From positions 1 through 23,792 of the forward strand of contig JBKPND010000038.1 of the NCBI GenBank assembly GCA_046732465.1: a DNA stretch of 23,792 nt. Direction: 5' to 3'. This DNA comes from DASUPK01 sp046732465. GTDB lineage: Bacteria; Actinomycetota; Thermoleophilia; Solirubrobacterales; 70-9. Shown one piece after another: positions 6,917-13,759 of the stretch (the first letter of the stretch is position 1; every line of letters begins with the position of its first letter). The notes under the pieces were generated by a model. That model did not search any database and was not told the DNA's origin. It saw nothing but the letters and a program-made list of their open reading frames with translations. Position numbers and translations under genes: made by a program.

Positions 6917-7617
6917 CCGTCGAGAAGCCGGTAGCCGACCCCCCAGCAGTTGCAGACGTAGCGCGCCCCCTCGGGATCGAGCTTGCGCCGCAACCGACTG
7001 GCGTGCGAGTCCAGGGTCCGGGTCCGGCCCTTCGAGCGGAACCCCCAGACGTCGCGCAGGAGCTCGTCCTTGGTGAAGACCCGGTGCGGCTCCGCCGACA
7101 GCGCCCTGAGCAGCGCGAACTCCTTGTTGGCGAGCTGCACCTCCCGCCCCCCGACCTCGACCCGGCGCGTCAGCGGATCCACGGTCAGGTCCCCGACCCG
7201 GATCGGCCCCCGCCGCCGGCCGCTCCGCCGGCGCAGCACCGCCGCGACCCTGGCGAGCAGCTCGGGATAGTGGAATGGCTTCGTCAGGTAGTCGTCCGCG
7301 CCGGCCTCGAAGCCGCGCAGCCGATCCGTCTCGCTGCTGCGCCCGGAGAGGACCAGGACCGGCAGCTCGGGGTCAAAACGCTCCCCGGCGTGGCGGATCT
7401 CCCGCAGGACGTCGATGCCCGAGGCATCCGGCAGCCCGAGGTCGAGCACCATCAGGTCGGGCTGGTTGTAGCCGCAGAGGCGCAGCGCATCCGATGCGCT
7501 CGGGGCGGGCAGCGCCCGGTAGCGATCCGCTGTCAGGTGATCGCAGAGCAGCTCGCGCGTGGGATCGTCGTCCTCGCAGACGACGACCGTGGCGAGCTCT
7601 TCGACGTTGGGGAGCAC
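6913..7617 (-). CDS. OmpR/PhoB-type response regulator
   Basis: A 234-residue two-domain regulator. The receiver domain has the acidic cluster EDDD (15-18), phosphoacceptor D59 in LMVLDLGLPDASG, switch residue S91 and conserved K113 in DDYLTKPF, so it should be phosphorylatable. The C-terminal winged helix (about 138-233) shows EVQLANKEFALLRAL and the recognition segment RTLDSHASRLRRKLD. The start is GTG 7617 without a clear Shine-Dalgarno. A palindromic stretch GACTTAAGTC (7621-7630) lies immediately upstream. It is the first gene of the regulator-kinase-cpaB unit, so a role in controlling pilus genes is a reasonable guess. The 39-base gap to the MFS gene upstream leaves co-transcription possible. 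Confidence 0.93.
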   Translation of the reverse strand: MLPNVEELATVVVCEDDDPTRELLCDHLTADRYRALPAPSASDALRLCGYNQPDLMVLDLGLPDASGIDVLREIRHAGERFDPELPVLVLSGRSSETDRLRGFEAGADDYLTKPFHYPELLARVAAVLRRRSGRRRGPIRVGDLTVDPLTRRVEVGGREVQLANKEFALLRALSAEPHRVFTKDELLRDVWGFRSKGRTRTLDSHASRLRRKLDPEGARYVCNCWGVGYRLLDG

Positions 7618-7656
7618 GCCGACTTAAGTCCGGCGTCGAGCACACTCTCCCCCATC

Positions 7657-9114
7657 TCAGATGTGCAGCCGGTGCCGCTCGAGCCGCTGGTGGGGATGCT
7701 CCTCGGGAGCCGGGTGCTCCTCCCCGGTCCGCCGCACCAGCGCCCAGGTGAGCACCGCGCCGATCGCGACCAGGCCGACCAGCACCCAGGTCGAGTCGGC
7801 GAGTGCCGTGGCGAAGGCCCCGGCCGTATCACCGGGATGCTGCTCGAGCCGGTCGTCCTGGATGCTCTGGAAGATCGCCGAGACGACCGCCAGGGCGAGG
7901 GCGCCCGCGGTCACGCGGACCATGGCCAGGACGCCCGCCGCGATCCCCGCCTTCTCACGCGGCATCGCCAGCATCGCCGCCGTCGACATCGGGGCGTAGA
8001 CGAGGCCGAGCGCGATGCCGAAGAGCAGATAGCCGGGGAGCAGGGCGCCGTAGGAGCTCGACGCATCGATCCGGGTGAGCAGGGCGAGGCCGACGGCACC
8101 GCAGACCATGCCCGCCGTCATCAGCCCGCGCGGGCCGAAGCGCTTGATCAGCGGCCCACAGAACGGCGAGATGAACACCATCGGCGCGGTGATCGGCAGG
8201 ACGAGCACGCCGGCCGCGACGGGGCCGTGGTCGAGGATCTCCTGCAGGTACTGCGGCTGAAGGAAGATCACCGCCCAGTAGGCGCCGACCAGCGCGAAGG
8301 CGGCCGCGGAGGCCCCCAGGTAGGGACCGTTCCGGAAGAGGGTGAAGTCGACGATCGGCGAGCTGACCCGGTGCTCGATCGCCCAGAACGCGGCGAGCAG
8401 CAGGGCGCCGAGCGCGATCAGGGTCAGGGTCTTCGATGACCCCCAGCCCCAGTCGTCGGCGCGGACCAGGGCGAAGACGATCGCCAGCAGCCCCGGGGTG
8501 AGGGTGGCGAGCCCCGGATAGTCGAGCTTGGGCGGCGAGGTCTCGTCGCGGGACTCGTGCGCCGCCCACCGGGTGATCGCGATTCCCGCGGCGCAGATCG
8601 GCAGGTTGATCCAGAAGATGAGGCGCCAGTCGACGTCGATCAGGAGGCCGCCGACCAGCGGCCCGATCGCCAGGGCAAGCGCGGAGACCGCCGCCCAGAT
8701 GCCCAGGGCCTTGCCCTGCTCCTCAACCGGGAAGGCGTGGCTCACGATCGCGAGCGAGAGGGAGAGCATCGCTGCACCCCCCACGCCCTGGACCGCCCGG
8801 GCCGCTACCAGCACGGCGTCGTCCCAGGCGACGGCGGCGAGCACCGAGCCGGCCGCGAACACCGCCATCCCCGCCAGGAAGACCCGGCGCCGGCCCGCGA
8901 CGTCGCCGAGCCGCCCGGCCGTCACGACCAGCACGCTGATCACCAGCAGGTAGCCGTTCAGGACCCACTGGACGTTGTCGGTGGAGGCGTCCAGCTCATG
9001 CTCGATGGTCGGCAGCGCTAGGGCGACGACCGTCGAGTCGAGCATGAGGATGAAGAGGCCGAGGCAGGTGCCGACGAGCACCCACCACTGCCGTCTCGCA
9101 TCGGGGGAGCTCAT
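7657..9114 (-). CDS. MFS transporter, DHA2 (14-helix drug:H+ antiporter) type
   Basis: A 485-residue inner-membrane exporter of the EmrB/QacA class. Helix 1 carries the family motif (LFILMLDSTVVALALPTIEH, D in the membrane). Motif A follows helix 2 (GRLGDVAGRRRVFLAG), motif B-like ARAVQGVGGAAMLS comes next, and the antiporter motif C region lies around ALAIGPLVGGLL. Fourteen hydrophobic segments can be counted. The tail is rich in His, Glu and Pro (EEHPAPEEHPHQRLERH). I chose ATG 9114 (MSSPDARRQWWVL) over an upstream start at 9165 because the extra 17 residues look non-protein-like, although the nearest GGGGAGG is about 20 bases away. Substrate unknown. Confidence 0.9.
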   Translation of the reverse strand: MSSPDARRQWWVLVGTCLGLFILMLDSTVVALALPTIEHELDASTDNVQWVLNGYLLVISVLVVTAGRLGDVAGRRRVFLAGMAVFAAGSVLAAVAWDDAVLVAARAVQGVGGAAMLSLSLAIVSHAFPVEEQGKALGIWAAVSALALAIGPLVGGLLIDVDWRLIFWINLPICAAGIAITRWAAHESRDETSPPKLDYPGLATLTPGLLAIVFALVRADDWGWGSSKTLTLIALGALLLAAFWAIEHRVSSPIVDFTLFRNGPYLGASAAAFALVGAYWAVIFLQPQYLQEILDHGPVAAGVLVLPITAPMVFISPFCGPLIKRFGPRGLMTAGMVCGAVGLALLTRIDASSSYGALLPGYLLFGIALGLVYAPMSTAAMLAMPREKAGIAAGVLAMVRVTAGALALAVVSAIFQSIQDDRLEQHPGDTAGAFATALADSTWVLVGLVAIGAVLTWALVRRTGEEHPAPEEHPHQRLERHRLHI

Positions 9115-9180
9115 GGCGCCCGCGCAGCGTATGAGCCTCCCCGGCGGGAGCGCCGCGCCTCCCACCGCCCCCCGTGAGTC

Positions 9181-9220
9181 ACAGGAAAAGGGCCGAGCCC
9201 GAGAGCTCGGCCCTTCCTGT
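9181..9220 (-). terminator. Intrinsic terminator of the secreted-protein gene
   Basis: An 11-bp perfect stem (9188-9198 with 9205-9215, loop CCGAGA) is extended by ACAGG/CCTGT arms. Read on the minus strand the stem is followed by TTTT, giving a terminator about 25 bases after the stop of the gene at 9243-9797. It also separates that gene from the MFS gene downstream. Confidence 0.8.
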
Positions 9221-9242
9221 CATGAATTCAACGGCCTACCGC

Positions 9243-9797
9243 CTAGGGATCGGTCTGGCTGATCACAATGGCGGGCGACGAGAAGCCCTCGAACGTGAGC
9301 GTGTAGCTGAAGCTCACGAGTGTGAGGCTCCCACCCCGGATGACCGGCGTCCAGTTCGGGTTCGGGCAGACCTGCCCGACCGAAGCTGGGTTCACCGACA
9401 ACGAGAACACAGTCAGCCTCCCGTTCTTCGCGGAGGTGAGCGTGTCCGAGTCCGAGGCGGAGAAGTCCGTCGTGTGGGACTCGATCGGGTTGTTCCTGTT
9501 GTTACCGGGGTTGTTGCAGTCGACAATCGCCGTGTAGCGCGCAGTCAAGAGATCGACAGCGTTCGTGTGGCCGACGCCGGCGAGCTCGTAGGAGCTACAC
9601 GTGATCGACAGGTTGGTAGCCACCGTGCAGCTGATCGAACCCGTCTGGAGGTGCGTGCCCGACGGGGCATTCGCGGGGTTGACAGACCCCGTGTATGTCC
9701 CAGGCGAGACGCTCGCCGAAGCCGCTGAAGGAATGAAAAACAGCGCTGACAGCGCCAGCGCCGATGTAATGACGCTTAATCGCAATGGCTTGCGCAT
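9243..9797 (-). CDS. Secreted protein of unknown function
   Basis: A 184-residue protein with a clear Sec signal peptide: MRK, a hydrophobic core (LSVITSALALSALFFIPSA) and a likely cut after ASA near residue 28. The mature part is rich in Ser, Thr, Asn and Val with alternating patterns (TYTGSVNPANAPSGTHLQTG, LTLVSFSYTLTFEGF), suggesting a beta-sandwich. It holds four cysteines that could form disulfides (SCTVATNLSITCSS, DCNN, VCPNPNW). I recognise no family. The ATG at 9797 has a strong AAAGGAGAG 5-6 bases upstream and an intrinsic terminator follows. Codon use is less GC-biased than in neighbouring genes, which may point to acquisition or a different history. It shares a 32-bp upstream element with the small peptide gene at 10004-10162. 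Confidence 0.85.
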   Translation of the reverse strand: MRKPLRLSVITSALALSALFFIPSAASASVSPGTYTGSVNPANAPSGTHLQTGSISCTVATNLSITCSSYELAGVGHTNAVDLLTARYTAIVDCNNPGNNRNNPIESHTTDFSASDSDTLTSAKNGRLTVFSLSVNPASVGQVCPNPNWTPVIRGGSLTLVSFSYTLTFEGFSSPAIVISQTDP

Positions 9798-9857
9798 TGC
9801 CTCTCCTTTCGTGAGTCGGGGCGAATGCGATTCTTTCCGGCCCGGCCGCAGCGAAGC

Positions 9858-9889
9858 AATGGGCCATTGGATTCAAATGCGATGCAGGC
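9858..9889 (-). promoter_or_regulatory. Shared upstream element, copy A
   Basis: This 32-bp segment matches 10217-10248 at 26 of 32 positions without gaps, including an identical 14-base block (AATGCGATGCAGGC on the + strand) and TTGGAT. It lies 60 bases before the start of the secreted-protein gene. The near-dyad TGCATCGCA within it (minus strand) resembles a regulator half-site pair. A shorter partial copy (ATCGCATTC, minus strand, about 9824-9832) lies nearer the gene. It may be a promoter or operator. Confidence 0.55.
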
Positions 9890-9946
9890 CCGAGAACCAG
9901 TCTTGCTGCCCGGTCACTCCCCACCGTGTAGGTCCGATACGAGCAT

Positions 9947-9979
9947 GGGCGGGCAGGGCGCCCGCGCCCACGCCCGCCC
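9947..9979 (-). terminator. GC-rich hairpin after the small peptide gene
   Basis: An inverted repeat pairs GGGCGGGC and GGGCG with CGCCC and GCCCGCCC (small internal bulges, 4-base loop). It starts 24 bases after the stop at 10004 on the minus strand. There is no U-tract, so it is at best a non-canonical terminator or an mRNA-protecting hairpin. Confidence 0.4.
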
Positions 9980-10003
9980 CGCGTTGAACCGATGATGCTT
10001 CGC

Positions 10004-10162
10004 CTAGTGGCCCCCTGGGCAGTTCGGCTGGTTGGAACCGGATGCACACTGGGTGTCATGCAGGCCGAACTTCGGAGGATGGTGCTCCGCTCCGATCGCT
10101 GCCGCCGGAACCGAGAGCGCGAACGCCGAGGCCAGCATCACCGCTGCGATCTTCTTGCGCTG
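10004..10162 (-). CDS. Small secreted His/Cys-containing peptide, start codon apparently lost
   Basis: The frame reads a signal peptide, RKKIAAVMLASAFALSVPAA, followed by a mature tail of about 30 residues with HH, two further His and two Cys (AEHHPPKFGLH, QCASGSNQPNCPGGH), then TAG. A strong Shine-Dalgarno (GAGGAAGGAG, about 10168-10178) is followed not by ATG but by AGCGCAAGAAG. Adding a single T (ATGCGCAAG) would restore a start exactly 6 bases after GGAG, and ATGCGCAAG is also how the neighbouring secreted gene begins. As written, translation could begin only at GTG 10141 or ATG 10138 (44-45 residues), too far from the ribosome site and without the charged n-region. So it is either a fresh pseudogene, a sequence error, or uses an unusual start. 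No family recognised. Confidence 0.5.
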   Translation of the reverse strand, partial: QRKKIAAVMLASAFALSVPAAAIGAEHHPPKFGLHDTQCASGSNQPNCPGGH

Positions 10163-10216
10163 TTCCGCTCCTTCCTCTTTGCTGACGTAGTCCTACACCG
10201 GCTTGCCGGCGGCGTG

Positions 10217-10248
10217 AATGAACCTTTGGATCTGAATGCGATGCAGGC
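10217..10248 (-). promoter_or_regulatory. Shared upstream element, copy B
   Basis: The second copy of the 32-bp element described at 9858-9889 (26 of 32 identical). It lies about 55 bases before the presumed start of the small peptide gene, nearly the same distance as copy A from its gene. The spacing supports a promoter or operator common to both secreted products. The LuxR-type regulator gene immediately upstream is a candidate binder (inference). Confidence 0.55.
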
Positions 10249-10285
10249 TGAGGGTTCGGTTCCCGCTCGGTGTTTGCGCAGATCC

Positions 10286-10945
10286 TTACTCCGCCCCAAC
10301 GGCCCTGAGGCGCGCAAGGCCCTGCCGGTGGGCCAGCGCAGCCGCCTCGGAGCGGCTGTGGACGTGGAGCTTCTCCAGGATCCTGTGCACGTGGTTCTTG
10401 ACCGTCGGGAGCTCGATCGAGAGCTCAGCGGCGATTTCCTTGTTCGAGCGGCCTTCCTCGATCAGCCCCAGGACATCCAGCTCTCGCGCCGTTAGCTTCT
10501 CGATGGGGTCGAGCCCGCGCTCGCGCGCGAGCGTACCCACGCGTCGGAACAGCCCCGCCGTCATTCCGGGGGAACAGTGAACCTCGCCACGCTCGACGCA
10601 CTGAACCACTGACGCAAGGTCCTCCATCGATCCGTCGCGTGTCACGTACGCCGAGGCTCCCGCCTCGGCGATGGCGATCACGTCCGGCTCGAGCTCCGGC
10701 ACGCCCAGCGCGACGAGCTTGACATCCGGGGCAGCCGTCGCGAGCGCCCGCACCGCGTCCATCCCGTCGCTCGTGCCAATGTCTACGAGGACGATGTCGA
10801 CCTCAGCGCGGTCGAGCACCTCGAGAGCCATCTCAACCCGGGGCACGGCCGCGACAACCTCGAAGCGCGCGTCGCGTCGCAGTAACCCCGCCAGCGCTTC
10901 CCGATAGAGGCCAGTCTCACCAAGGATGAGAAGGCGCGCCAGCAT
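10286..10945 (-). CDS. LuxR/NarL-type response regulator with atypical receiver
   Basis: A 219-residue regulator. The C-terminal LuxR helix-turn-helix is canonical (KLTARELDVLGLIEEGRSNK, then PTVKNHVHRILEKL). The receiver keeps the phosphoacceptor D55 (VDIVLVDIGTSDG). The usual acidic pair after strand 1 is reduced to G9-E10 (LILGETGLYREAL), and the conserved lysine is replaced by Arg in AYVTRDGS. Phosphorylation may be weak or absent. The ATG at 10945 is set by GAGGAG 5 bases upstream; the longer frame to 11071 adds 42 non-conserved residues. No kinase gene is adjacent. It lies directly upstream of two secreted-protein genes on the same strand, which may be its targets. Confidence 0.9.
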   Translation of the reverse strand: MLARLLILGETGLYREALAGLLRRDARFEVVAAVPRVEMALEVLDRAEVDIVLVDIGTSDGMDAVRALATAAPDVKLVALGVPELEPDVIAIAEAGASAYVTRDGSMEDLASVVQCVERGEVHCSPGMTAGLFRRVGTLARERGLDPIEKLTARELDVLGLIEEGRSNKEIAAELSIELPTVKNHVHRILEKLHVHSRSEAAALAHRQGLARLRAVGAE

Positions 10946-11081
10946 CCATGCTCCTCTTTCGCCGCTGTCCTTTCCTAAATCCCCGGACTTTGCGGAAGCT
11001 TTTCTGATCCTAGTCGACCTGCCTGGACAAATGACTGGGGCATTCGTCACACACGCCCTGGTTGGCGACAAATCTCACCAA

Positions 11082-11390
11082 TCAAGGTGAGGGCAGTTCG
11101 AGCACGGTCGCGGCCCTGCGGCAGCGGAGGAACCGGCCGGCCGGGACACTTCGCCGGATCTCGATCACGCGACGCTGTGGATCGAGGAAGAGCAGGTCGA
11201 GCGGGAAGCGCATGCCGAACGTGTGCACGCTTCGGCAGCGCGGGATCAGGAGGCCCGCGCCCACGCGCTCACGGCTGAGCAGCGCCAGGCCGAGTAGACG
11301 GCTCGGCCGGCTCTCCGCCACCGGAATCTCGAGACCGAGCAGCCGGATGCGCTCGAGCCCGCGGAAGCGGAGTGGCGTCTCCATCCCCAC
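11082..11390 (-). CDS. DUF192 family protein
   Basis: A roughly 100-residue protein of the DUF192 family. The typical core is present: a hydrophobic start (RLLGLALLSRERVGAGLLIP), then PRCRSVHTFGMRFPLDLLFL, a strand with RRVIEIRRSVPAGRF, and the closing CRRAATVLELP. Function in the family is not established; some members are exported small proteins, but this one shows no signal peptide. Start could be GTG 11390 (GGAAG about 5 bases upstream) or ATG 11384. It is divergent from the Bax-inhibitor-like gene with only 16 bases between the starts, so their promoters must overlap or the transcripts are leaderless. Confidence 0.82.
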   Translation of the reverse strand: MGMETPLRFRGLERIRLLGLEIPVAESRPSRLLGLALLSRERVGAGLLIPRCRSVHTFGMRFPLDLLFLDPQRRVIEIRRSVPAGRFLRCRRAATVLELPSP

Positions 11391-11406
11391 ATAAGCTTCC
11401 GCGGCG

Positions 11407-12099
11407 ATGGAGTACGCAGCTCAGCCGCCCGTCGCGGTCGCCCGGACCGACTCGAACTTCCTGCAGCGGGTCTTCCTCTGGATGTTCGTCGGGCTCGGGC
11501 TCACCGGAGGTGTCGCCGCCGCGATCGGCTCGAGCGACACCCTGCTCACCGATATCACCGAGACGCCCGGAATCATCATCGGGGTGATCGTCGTCCAGCT
11601 CGCGATCGTCTTCGGGCTGAGCTTCGCGATCAACCGGATCTCGGTCGGAGTCGCGACCTTCCTCTTCCTCCTCTACTCCGCGACGGTCGGCGTCACCTTC
11701 GCCTTCATCTTCGAGCTCTACACCACGCAGTCGATCTTCACAGCCTTCCTGATCACGGCCGGCATGTTCGGCGCTCTCGCCGTCTGGGGCGCGATCACCG
11801 ACATCGACCTGTCGAAGCTCGGCGCGATCGCGTTCATGGCGCTGATCGGGCTGATCCTGGCCACGATCGTGAACATCTTCTGGGCGAACGAGACGCTCTA
11901 CTGGATCACCACGTACGCGGGGGTCGCGATCTTCGCGGCGCTGACCGCGTACGACATGCAGAAGCTCACCCAGATCAATCGAGAGGGGATTTCCGGCGAG
12001 GCGGCGGGACGCGCCTCGATCATGGGCGCCCTCGCTCTCTATCTCGACTTCATCAACCTCTTCCTCTTCCTGCTCCGGATCTTCGGCCAGGAGCGCTAG
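11407..12099 (+). CDS. Bax inhibitor-1/YccA family membrane protein
   Basis: A 230-residue integral membrane protein with seven hydrophobic segments, from FLWMFVGLGLTGGVAAAIG (about 23-41) to the C-terminal LYLDFINLFLFLLRIFG. This is the typical end of the BI-1/YccA (UPF0005, TMBIM) family, including ITTYAGVAIFAALTAYDMQK before the last helix. Bacterial members such as BsYetJ conduct calcium through a pH-sensitive di-aspartyl site; the equivalent aspartates may be those in TAYDMQ and LYLDFIN. No Shine-Dalgarno precedes ATG 11407 and the gene is divergent from the DUF192 gene, so a leaderless mRNA is possible. Confidence 0.93.
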   Translation: MEYAAQPPVAVARTDSNFLQRVFLWMFVGLGLTGGVAAAIGSSDTLLTDITETPGIIIGVIVVQLAIVFGLSFAINRISVGVATFLFLLYSATVGVTFAFIFELYTTQSIFTAFLITAGMFGALAVWGAITDIDLSKLGAIAFMALIGLILATIVNIFWANETLYWITTYAGVAIFAALTAYDMQKLTQINREGISGEAAGRASIMGALALYLDFINLFLFLLRIFGQER

Positions 12100-12129
12100 C
12101 CGGCGCGGCCCCCTCGGTAGGTTCAAGGC

Positions 12130-12606
12130 ATGGCCGAATCCGGCGATCCGCCGAGCTTGTACGAGTGGGCGGGCGGACAGGAGGCGTTCGAGGGACTGAT
12201 CGATGCGTTCTACGACCGGGTCGAGGGGGACGAGCTGATCTCTCCACTGTTTCCCGGAGGCGTGAGCCGGGAGCATCGCGACCACGTCATCCTCTGGTGG
12301 TCCGAGGTCTTCGGCGGTCCCGCCGAGTACACGGAGAAGCTCGGCGGCTACCACCGCATGGTCGGCAAGCACAAGGACCTGGCGATCACCCCGGAGCAGC
12401 GCCTGCGCTTCGCCACCCTGATGAGCCTGGCCGCGGATGACGCAGGGCTGCCGGACGATCCAGAGTTCCGCTCCGCCTTCATGGCCTACGTCGAGTGGGG
12501 CACGCGGCTCGCCCTCCACAACTCCCAGCCGGGCGCGAAGGACGTTCCCCGGGAGGCCCCGGTGCCGCGGTGGGGCTGGGGCGTCGCGCCGCCCTACCAG
12601 CCATGA
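12130..12606 (+). CDS. Group II truncated haemoglobin (GlbO-like)
   Basis: A 158-residue 2-over-2 globin that binds haem. Visible hallmarks are the N-terminal SLYEWAGGQEAFEGLIDAFY with Tyr28 at the distal B10 position, the PLFPGG turn, WWSEVFGGPAEYTE, and the proximal His81 in RMVGKHKDLAI. The C-terminal helices end in FMAYVEWGTRLALHNSQ, and a 25-residue Pro/Trp-rich tail (VPRWGWGVAPPYQP) is extra. Family members take part in oxygen, NO or peroxide chemistry. The ATG follows a short AAGG at 12125-12128 and the stop overlaps the tag start by 4 bases (ATGA), so the two are translationally coupled. Confidence 0.88.
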   Translation: MAESGDPPSLYEWAGGQEAFEGLIDAFYDRVEGDELISPLFPGGVSREHRDHVILWWSEVFGGPAEYTEKLGGYHRMVGKHKDLAITPEQRLRFATLMSLAADDAGLPDDPEFRSAFMAYVEWGTRLALHNSQPGAKDVPREAPVPRWGWGVAPPYQP

Positions 12607-13178
12607 GCGGCGTCGAGCCAGGTTCGGACGGGAAGCCGCGCTGCTGGTGGGCGCTCAGCGCCGAGTACTACGTCGACTACCACGACAACGAGTGGGGGCG
12701 CCCGCTGCACGGCGAGCGCGAGCTCTTCGAGCGGCTCACGCTGGAGGCCTTCCAATCGGGCCTCTCCTGGCTCACGATCCTGCGCAAACGCGAGAACTTT
12801 CGCCGCGCCTTCAACGGCTTCGACGTCGAGAAGGTGGCCGACTACGGCCCGAAGGAGATCGAGCGGCTGCTAGGCGACGCCGGCATCGTCCGCAACCAGA
12901 AGAAGATCGAGGCGGCGATCACAAACGCCAAGGCCACTCGAGAGCTGCACGACAACGGCGAGACGCTCGACGAGCTGATCTGGTCCTTCGCGCCGGCCGA
13001 GCAGCGCCCTGCGCCGAAGACCCTCGACGACCTCGAGTCCACGACGGCCGAGTCGAAGGCCCTGGCGAAGGAGCTCAAGAAGCGCGGCTTCGTCTTCGTC
13101 GGGCCGACCACGGTCTACGCGACGATGGAGGCGGTCGGCGTGGTCAACGACCACCTCGCCGGCTGCGCCTTCCGGTAG
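12603..13178 (+). CDS. tag: DNA-3-methyladenine glycosylase I
   Basis: A 191-residue base-excision enzyme that removes 3-methyladenine from DNA. It keeps the Tag zinc snap: Cys14 and His27 (RCWWALS...DYHDNEWG), with the same 13-residue spacing as in E. coli, pairing with His184 and Cys188 (NDHLAGCAF). The catalytic-site Glu48 lies in LEAFQSGLSWLTIL. The helix-hairpin region (YGPKEIERLLGDAGIVRNQK) and the VGPTTVYATMEAVGVVNDH stretch complete the fold. Start ATG 12603 overlaps the globin stop (ATGA), so it depends on globin translation. It is the second alkylation-linked protein in the window, besides the Ada-domain protein at 372. Confidence 0.94.
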   Translation: MSGVEPGSDGKPRCWWALSAEYYVDYHDNEWGRPLHGERELFERLTLEAFQSGLSWLTILRKRENFRRAFNGFDVEKVADYGPKEIERLLGDAGIVRNQKKIEAAITNAKATRELHDNGETLDELIWSFAPAEQRPAPKTLDDLESTTAESKALAKELKKRGFVFVGPTTVYATMEAVGVVNDHLAGCAFR

Positions 13179-13270
13179 CACACGTCTACGTGGACCCTGG
13201 GATCCCTTTTGCTGCAACCGCCCGTTCAGGAGGGGGCCGGAGTTGGCGACGACTTGGCCTATGCGCGAAG

Positions 13271-13759
13271 ATGCTCCGACCGGTGGACGAGACCGCACGC
13301 AGAGGCAATTACGAGTCCGGCGCGGACTACGTGCTCGAGTACGGAGAGCTCCGGTTCTCGTTCAACGAGCGGGACTTCGCGCAGCGCGTAGAGCAGGCGG
13401 CGGTCAAGCTCGACTTCGTGCGTCAGGGGCTCGACGAGCACGAGCTCGAGGACCTGCTCGAGCTGGCCGTGAACGGCGAGATCCGGGAGCCCTGCTCCCC
13501 CCTCGGCGAGCACGTAAACGAGAACTGGGAGGACCTCGTGGGGCCCTCCAACAAGAGCCTCGTGCACTGGCTTCGGCGCCTGGTCTTCCGCGGCGCCTGG
13601 CTCGACCAGCGCGTCAAGGAGGGCGAGCTCGACATCGTCTTCGACGAGTCCTCCCAGACCTTCGGCTACGTCCAGCCCGACCGCGACTCCGAGCTGATCG
13701 AGCTCTCCGCCGAGCCCTCCTGGGGCAGCATCGCCTACGGCGGCCGAGACCGCGCCTAA
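13271..13759 (+). CDS. Hypothetical protein
   Basis: A 162-residue acidic soluble protein that I do not recognise. It is rich in Glu, Asp and Leu, with a helical stretch LDEHELEDLLELAVNGEIRE and a middle segment LVHWLRRLVFRGAWLDQRVK. A strand-like C-terminal part follows (ELDIVFDESSQTFGYVQPDR). No signal peptide or membrane helix is present. The ATG at 13271 lacks a nearby Shine-Dalgarno; AGGAGGGGG lies about 34 bases upstream, too far to serve it. It follows tag by 92 bases on the same strand. Its stop overlaps the stop of the opposite-strand rho-like gene (13756-13759). It shows coherent amino-acid composition, so it is likely real, but its function is unknown. Confidence 0.7.
   Translation: MLRPVDETARRGNYESGADYVLEYGELRFSFNERDFAQRVEQAAVKLDFVRQGLDEHELEDLLELAVNGEIREPCSPLGEHVNENWEDLVGPSNKSLVHWLRRLVFRGAWLDQRVKEGELDIVFDESSQTFGYVQPDRDSELIELSAEPSWGSIAYGGRDRA

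Noticed and set aside
9595..10059. 154-codon minus-strand frame between the secreted genes
   Set aside because: It overlaps the secreted-protein gene out of frame, covers the hairpin and repeat element, and lacks a ribosome site or domain.
9858..10248. CRISPR or transposon terminal repeats
   Set aside because: There are only two copies in direct orientation about 360 bases apart, with no regular spacing and no transposase or cas gene.
13181..13192. CACGT-CT-ACGTG inverted repeat after tag
   Set aside because: A short dyad that could be an operator, but there is only one copy and no other support in the window.
12437..13270. Upstream extension of the + strand frame that ends at 13759
   Set aside because: The first part overlaps tag and globin in another frame and is Arg-rich shadow sequence. 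Only the part from ATG 13271 has protein-like composition.
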